A DNA stretch of 64,000 nt from JAUMBM01 sp964441755. GTDB lineage: Bacteria > Bacteroidota > Bacteroidia > Chitinophagales > Saprospiraceae. Every line of letters begins with the position of its first letter. The first letter of the stretch is position 1. This document shows positions 61,001-64,000 of the stretch, one piece after another. The DNA lies in contig CAYTVG010000004.1 in assembly GCA_964441755.1 (NCBI GenBank), positions 193,350 to 257,349 of the forward strand, written 5' to 3'. The position numbers were made by a program, and so were the translations under genes. The notes beneath the pieces were generated by a model. It was not told the origin of the DNA, made no database searches, and saw only the letters and a list, made by a program, of their open reading frames with translations.

Positions 61001-61071
61001 CTTTGCAATGTTCCTTCTAATCCGTATTCTTTGCGCAGTAGCTGCTGCAAATTTTCCAACGCTATTTGCAT
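58051..61071 (-). CDS. Three-domain fusion: APH-like kinase, M23 peptidase, class III aminotransferase
   Basis: This 1006-aa protein has three parts. Residues about 10-320 are an aminoglycoside/hydroxylysine-kinase-like domain, with GVIYNDANDYNIIVGG in the catalytic-loop position and GLIDFGDVVYSE as the metal loop. Residues about 420-560 are an M23 (LytM) domain with Zn ligands in HLGLDLWAASGTPVYAP and PPHLHFQI, and the YGHLSRI strand. Residues about 590-1000 are a class III PLP aminotransferase/phospho-lyase fold, with NSGSEANELAIRLAR, IADEVQVGMGRTG and the PLP Lys in TLGKPVGNGHPLG. The kinase and lyase halves resemble HYKK and AGXT2L1/2, which act in sequence on hydroxylysine or phosphoethanolamine. 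ATG 61071 is chosen because the earlier frame runs through the palindrome. Confidence 0.9.
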   Translation of the reverse strand: MQIALENLQQLLRKEYGLEGTLQSLTAEKDLNYRLHTEDGKCFVVKIAHEEEEEQLLEMQHALLRHVARQAGELMLPSLMPTISGAEICRIQDKNGRSRMMRVLSWLEGDLWVNVCPHGPELLDSLGEACGEICRRLSDFDHAAAHRSFKWNLSEALWIEDELYRIERMEDLELVEYFVDLYTATVLPQRDELRKGVIYNDANDYNIIVGGEQNHTRRVVGLIDFGDVVYSEVVNELAIAIAYACMGKEDFLAAARSLIRGFHRRYALNETELLVLFPLIAIRLCVSVVNSAVNREEARMNAYLLVSEDAAWAMLRRLREIPPALAHYVFRDAARFEACPARVVFDRWCEDTDPAALLPALGPATLLDLSVSSTALGSNDIFEDVATFSRKVDEMLAADSCRLGIGGYGEVRPFYTSDAYSVAANDGYRWRSVHLGLDLWAASGTPVYAPWEGKVHSFQDNANDNDYGPTIILEHSMGDGQQFYTLYGHLSRIDLPSLQLGQQIHKGDCIAHIGPPPENGNWPPHLHFQIILDMLGKEGDFPGVAFPEEAAVWLRICPNPSNWLRKHYPVSERAASASSLLERRRRCLAPNLSLSYWRPLQIVRGFGSYLYDETARRYLDTVNNVAHLGHQHPAVVRAISGQQAVLNTNTRYLHSHIIDFAEELLATFPPPLSVCYFVNSGSEANELAIRLARTYSGQRDMLVMESGYHGNTLGCVEISSYKFDGKGGSGRSPYTHVLPVPDTYRGPWKGEEAAGKYAAYTEEIIGSLQVMGRKPAGFIAESILSCAGQIPLPVGYLAEVYKRVRSVGGLCIADEVQVGMGRTGKSFWGFGMQGVVPDIVTLGKPVGNGHPLGVVVTTRDIAEAFDNGMEYFNTYGGNPVSCAAGLAVLRVVQEESLQEHALQLGEYLKKGLQDLQQQYSLLGDIRGEGLFLGIEMIKETRDLAPATAEADYLINRMREKGVLMSTDGPRHNVIKIKPPMSLTFSQADFMLEQLGAVLKEIRELHS

Positions 61072-61094
61072 GGCTTTCTTTTTTGCGTGTATAC

Positions 61095-61136
61095 TTAGCT
61101 GCCTTTCTGTGGCTGCAGCCACAGAAAGGCAGCTAA
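61095..61136. repeat. Perfect 42-bp palindrome upstream of the fusion gene
   Basis: The arms are 21 bp each with no unpaired loop (centre TGCA at about 61114-61117). The palindrome starts TTAGCTGCC at 61095 and ends GGCAGCTAA at 61136. It is 23 bp before the ATG at 61071. It could be a strong RNA hairpin in the leader that occludes translation, or a dimer-binding operator. No T-run follows on either strand. Confidence 0.85.
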
Positions 61137-61165
61137 ACACACATCATTTTCGATTTTTGAAAAAA

Positions 61166-61246
61166 TCAAAGAGCGATTACATACTTTGCTGTCTACCTCC
61201 CATCAAAAGCAGCAAAGTAAAAATAATACAACCCTTTGCTCTTTGA
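61166..61246. repeat. Nested inverted repeats (outer 9 bp, inner 10 bp)
   Basis: Outer arms TCAAAGAGC (61166-61174) and GCTCTTTGA (61238-61246). Inner arms TACTTTGCTG (61182-61191) and CAGCAAAGTA (61210-61219). Both are perfect and nested about the same centre (about 61200 versus 61206), giving one long imperfect stem-loop. They may be a leader RNA structure or twin operator sites. Confidence 0.7.
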
Positions 61247-61262
61247 GATGACAGAGCCAGAT

Positions 61263-61302
61263 AAAAAAAATCCCGGAAACAGCCTCTGGCTGCTCCCGGG
61301 AT
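61263..61302 (-). terminator. Intrinsic terminator of serA
   Basis: On the minus strand a 15-bp stem with two G-U pairs (outer ATCCCGG/CCGGGAT) and an AGA loop is followed by a run of eight T (plus-strand A at 61263-61270). It lies 96 bp after the serA stop. Confidence 0.9.
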
Positions 61303-61397
61303 AGTAGGCACCGCCATAGACAATCTCGCCCACAGCTGACCTTTATAGTCTAATATACATCAGGAAAATACAATTCCCTGCCTAAAGATCGTTCGCC

Positions 61398-62351
61398 TTA
61401 TTTGTCATCACCAAAAAAAGCAAGAATTCTATCCGCTAGTTCAAGCCCAATATATGCCTGCGCCTCAATTGTAGATGCCCCGATGTGCGGCGTAACCGAT
61501 ATGCGTGGATGGTCAAGCAAGGCCGGCCGTGGATTCGGCTCATTTTCGAAAACATCAATTCCTGCACCACCGATCTGCCCTGATTCGAGCGCCTCCAACA
61601 AAGCCTCTTCATCTACAATACCTCCCCGGGAGGTATTGATGATGATAGCCCCCTGCTTCATCTTAGCAATTTCTGCCTTGCCAATGAGTGCTCCATTGGA
61701 TGCCGGTACGTGTAGCGTGAGATAATCACTGGTTGTCAGTACTTCCTCCATATCAAAAGTTGGTACATGAACAGATAGCTTCACCGCATCCATATTGAAA
61801 AGCTGGATATTAATATCCGCTTCTTCAACAATTAAATCCACCGGCTTTACATTCATACCCAGAGCCAGCCCAATACGAGCTACTTCCTGACCAATGCGAC
61901 CAAATCCTATAATCCCAAGGGTCTTACCGCGAAGTTGTCTTCCTTCCGAAAATTCCTCCTTGAGTTTCTTAAAACTGCTGCTGGCCAACTCACGGTTAGA
62001 GCGGTTGAGAAAGCGTGCCAGGGAGAAAATATGCGCAAAAGCCAGCTCCGCAACAGATGAAGAGGAGGCCGCCGGTGTATTCATCACGGCAATGCCTTTG
62101 CTTTGCGCGTATTCGTAATCAATGTTATCGAGACCAACCCCTCCTCTTGCAATAATCTTAAGCTTCGGGCAGGCATCGATCAGGTCTTTGCGAACTTTGG
62201 TAGCCGAACGAACGATAATGACGTCGTAATCAGGCAGTACCTTGATAAGGTCTTCCTGAGGGACCTTTTCTGTGTCAACTTCATAACCGGCTTCTCCCAA
62301 GAGCGTTAAAGCATCAGGGTGAATACCATCATTAGCAAGAATCTTAATCAT
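61398..62351 (-). CDS. serA: D-3-phosphoglycerate dehydrogenase
   Basis: This 317-aa enzyme starts serine synthesis by oxidising 3-phosphoglycerate. NAD-binding LGIIGFGRIGQEVARIGLALG (positions about 145-165) and catalytic Arg/Glu/His residues (NTSRGGIVDEEALLEAL, and PHIGASTIEAQ) are visible. It lacks C-terminal ACT or ASB domains, the short form, so no serine feedback is expected from its own sequence. It ends at an intrinsic terminator, so the downstream fusion gene is probably a separate unit. Confidence 0.93.
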   Translation of the reverse strand: MIKILANDGIHPDALTLLGEAGYEVDTEKVPQEDLIKVLPDYDVIIVRSATKVRKDLIDACPKLKIIARGGVGLDNIDYEYAQSKGIAVMNTPAASSSSVAELAFAHIFSLARFLNRSNRELASSSFKKLKEEFSEGRQLRGKTLGIIGFGRIGQEVARIGLALGMNVKPVDLIVEEADINIQLFNMDAVKLSVHVPTFDMEEVLTTSDYLTLHVPASNGALIGKAEIAKMKQGAIIINTSRGGIVDEEALLEALESGQIGGAGIDVFENEPNPRPALLDHPRISVTPHIGASTIEAQAYIGLELADRILAFFGDDK

Positions 62352-62467
62352 GACAGATTATTTTCCGGAGTTATCTAAGGGGTAAGCAATCAAATTAGTG
62401 TCTATTGCCCAACCTGCCTTCTCCTGAAGGCAATGCAAAGTAAAATATTTTCACTCACTCTGCCTTA

Positions 62468-62475
62468 CAAAAATA
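62468..62475 (-). promoter_or_regulatory. Candidate -7 element (TATTTTTG on minus) for serA
   Basis: The plus-strand text is CAAAAATA, exact TAnnTTTG on the minus strand, with a leader of about 110 nt. A 7-bp hairpin (TGCCTTC/GAAGGCA, about 62418-62435) lies in that leader. Confidence 0.4.
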
Positions 62476-62620
62476 ATACTTATTTGAAGGGCGATCAGTT
62501 TCTTAGCGATCGGAAAAAAGACACTTTCTAAACAACGCTTTCTTAGCAGCTATTACACTGATTTCATCCCGGCTTACTGCATGTAAGTCGAAAAATCCTG
62601 TACATCCTGCAGAAAACACG

Positions 62621-62628
62621 TATTTTTG
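62621..62628 (+). promoter_or_regulatory. Candidate -7 element (TATTTTTG) for the CvpA-type gene
   Basis: An exact TAnnTTTG ending only 4 bp before the ATG at 62633, so the transcript would start at or next to the initiation codon. Confidence 0.45.
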
Positions 62629-62632
62629 ACTC

Positions 62633-63247
62633 ATGATTGTCGACCTGTTTTGCATTCTGTCCGTCATCTTGGGATTCTGGCTGGGGTACCGTCGCGGTAT
62701 CATCCACACCGTCTTTTCTATCTTATCAATTCTATTTGGTATCATCGTAGCCGCCAAATTTAGCCCGGCGATGACAGACCTTCTCAATACGCTGGCGGGC
62801 AATGGCGAACAGTCCAGTATGTTCACCCTGCTGGCAGGTATTGTGGCTTCATTTGGACTGACCATGCTCCTCTTCAGGCTGCTTGGCAGAACGATCGAGG
62901 GGGCTTTGGAATCTTTTAACGTAAATATTATCAACCAAGTCGCCGGAGGAATCCTTATGGTCTTCGTGGTTGTATTCCTTTACAGTCTGATTATAGCCTT
63001 TTCATCCCGGGCGCGACTGCTCAAAGAGCCCACCAAGACGGAGTCTGTCACCTATGTTTTTTTGGAAAAATATCCTGAAGTGGCCTGGAATATCAGTCGT
63101 AGGTTCTGGCCTGTGTTTGTCGAATTTTATGATTACATCATCACTGTTGTTGACAAAATAGGTCACGAAACTTCAGACCCTGCTACCACTCCAAATCCGG
63201 AACAAAACGGTTCCGACTTCTTCGAATTACCGGAAGATCCCCGCTAA
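62633..63247 (+). CDS. CvpA family membrane protein
   Basis: This 204-aa protein has four hydrophobic helices in the first about 125 residues. The family opening is MIVDLFCILSVILGFWLGYRRG (positions about 1-22), with the Arg-Gly after the first helix, followed by GIIVAAKFSP. A charged C-terminal tail of about 75 residues is cytoplasmic or periplasmic. CvpA-type proteins support colicin V export, envelope stress resistance and purine-linked phenotypes; mechanism unknown. It is a single gene divergent from serA. Confidence 0.88.
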   Translation: MIVDLFCILSVILGFWLGYRRGIIHTVFSILSILFGIIVAAKFSPAMTDLLNTLAGNGEQSSMFTLLAGIVASFGLTMLLFRLLGRTIEGALESFNVNIINQVAGGILMVFVVVFLYSLIIAFSSRARLLKEPTKTESVTYVFLEKYPEVAWNISRRFWPVFVEFYDYIITVVDKIGHETSDPATTPNPEQNGSDFFELPEDPR

Positions 63248-63465
63248 TCTTTAACCAATTGGTCAGGCATATCATTTGCTCTCCGTTTTTCCGGATCGGA
63301 AGCAGGATTTTTCATTGCAAGACTCTCACTTATGATCACTTGCCTTACTAAGCTAATATAGCTCTCCGGCTCCAAGAAAAAGCTCATCTGCCGATCATCC
63401 GCCCCACATGAGAGACCCTTGTCAGGGACTACTGTGGGTTCTTTTTCTCACAACCAATCCCAGTC

Positions 63466-63924
63466 CTACCTACCTTTCCAAAGATAAACCACGAGTCTCA
63501 GTGGGAAAATAATTCCGGCAATCACACTACCAACGCCAAATAGCAACATTTCCGTATGTATGTATTGTATCATTGAGAGTTGTTGCTCCTGCGGTAAGTT
63601 TCCCACAATAGACAAAAATCCATTCTCATCCAGGTAGGTCTGGAATAGATTTATCTCCTGAATCAACAGGAATACAGCCGGAATACTTAGAAATACAAAT
63701 GCAAGATTAAGATAACGCCGCCCCTGCAAGAAAGTATATTTCAACAGAAACAAGTATCTGGTGAGTGTGATAAATACGACCACAAAAACAATATTGACCC
63801 CGTAAAAGGGAAACAATACCTCCAGTGCTGTATAGATGGGAAGTAGTACCAGCGCTACCACGACAGCCGTAGCAAGCCACCAGATCAATTCTAGCCGTAG
63901 GTACAAATTATTGGACTCGTTCAT
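63466..63924 (-). CDS. Small polytopic membrane protein of unknown function
   Basis: This 152-aa protein has four predicted helices: about 12-33 (WWLATAVVVALVLLPIY), 36-58, 68-90 (YLNLAFVFLSIPAVFLLIQ) and 125-147 (LLFGVGSVIAGIIFPLRLVV). No family was recognised. A candidate terminator from a gene beyond the right edge lies just upstream at 63951-63990, so this gene probably has its own promoter in the 40 bp between. Confidence 0.75.
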   Translation of the reverse strand: MNESNNLYLRLELIWWLATAVVVALVLLPIYTALEVLFPFYGVNIVFVVVFITLTRYLFLLKYTFLQGRRYLNLAFVFLSIPAVFLLIQEINLFQTYLDENGFLSIVGNLPQEQQLSMIQYIHTEMLLFGVGSVIAGIIFPLRLVVYLWKGR

Positions 63925-63950
63925 CAGCTTATCATCTTTTGTATACGTCT

Positions 63951-63990
63951 AAAACGGCGAAGGCCCAGCCGTTGTGACGACTGAGCCTTC
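63951..63990 (-). terminator. Likely intrinsic terminator of a minus-strand gene beyond the window
   Basis: On the minus strand a 14-bp stem with two G-U pairs (63959-63972 / 63977-63990, outer GAAGGC/GCCTTC) and a 4-nt loop is followed by GCCG then TTTT (plus-strand A at 63951-63954). Confidence 0.6.
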
Positions 63991-64000
63991 ATAAAAGTTG

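Larger units (their letters stand above)
61072..61397. other. Intergenic region, serA / fusion gene, rich in dyads
   Basis: This 326-bp gap contains, from the serA side, the serA terminator (61263-61302), nested inverted repeats (61166-61246) and a 42-bp perfect palindrome (61095-61136) before the fusion-gene start. No coding frame is credible; the frames running through the palindrome encode the same peptide on both strands because of its symmetry. Confidence 0.8.

Noticed and set aside
61072..61140. 23-codon N-terminal extension of the fusion protein
   Set aside because: It runs through the 42-bp palindrome, which encodes the same peptide on both strands, a sign of symmetry rather than coding.
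62503..62934. 143-codon minus-strand frame overlapping the CvpA-type gene
   Set aside because: Antisense to a recognisable CvpA family N-terminus and without domain features.
1..64000. tRNA, rRNA, CRISPR arrays, transposases, integrases, phage genes
   Set aside because: Intergenic regions were read for cloverleaf T-loops, spaced repeats and recombinase motifs; none was found by eye. A tRNAscan or Infernal run would be the decisive check.

Overview
The window is chromosomal DNA from a member of the Bacteroidota. Evidence: candidate promoters follow the Bacteroidota -7 consensus TAnnTTTG rather than TATAAT; the gene set includes gldE and gldD, a PorV/PorQ-type barrel, a protein with a type IX-secretion-like C-terminus, a SusC-type TonB-dependent receptor with an N-terminal carboxypeptidase-regulatory-like domain, DUF3098 next to ftsX, DUF4230, and a Porin_10-type barrel. 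Gene content and protein style point to the Saprospiria (Lewinella-like), but that rank is an inference. No rRNA, tRNA, CRISPR array, prophage or transposase was seen.

Layout. 1-4.9 kb (minus): a DEAD-box helicase, ftsX, DUF3098, uppP, truB and a small unknown gene form a compact cell-envelope/RNA operon, followed by the start of rfbA. 5.2-8.3 kb (plus): RlmK-like methyltransferase, hpt and lpd, closed by a 21-bp-stem terminator shared with an ABC exporter. 8.4-17.2 kb (minus): ABC exporter, SPOR protein, then a stress-flavoured run (Hsp20, P-loop kinase, APH-like kinase, tandem UspA) and an envelope run (LPG-synthase-type flippase, DUF3108, DUF4230, rhodanese). 17.3-18.8 kb: ruvC convergent with greA-HIT. 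19-28 kb (minus): a three-gene surface operon (TonB-dependent receptor, 1358-aa secreted protein, PorV-like barrel) with a hairpin after every gene. 28.5-33.4 kb (plus): a lipoprotein, thrS, dnaX and an unannotated 41-codon membrane peptide. 33.6-37.4 kb (minus): NhaC antiporter, glycosylasparaginase, acyl-CoA dehydrogenase. 37.5-45.2 kb (plus): threonine dehydratase, an ECF sigma factor, mutY-ssb-gldE-gldD and a porin. 45.2-55.2 kb: M14 peptidase, a secreted unknown, recO, cinA, a divergent SDR, 3-hydroxyanthranilate dioxygenase, lpxH, an aspartoacylase-like protein and birA. 55.2-57.8 kb (plus): rsfS and ftsH. 57.9-62.4 kb (minus): serA, then a 1006-aa kinase/M23 peptidase/aminotransferase fusion preceded by nested dyads, then a 43-codon remnant of a DinB/YfiT-type gene. 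The end holds a CvpA-type protein and a small membrane protein.

Most genes are housekeeping. The parts least explained by standard annotation are the triple-domain fusion with its palindromic upstream region and truncated partner; the split kinase pair between Hsp20 and UspA; the surface operon with intercistronic hairpins; the unlisted 41-codon membrane peptide; and three housekeeping genes that appear to start at TTG.
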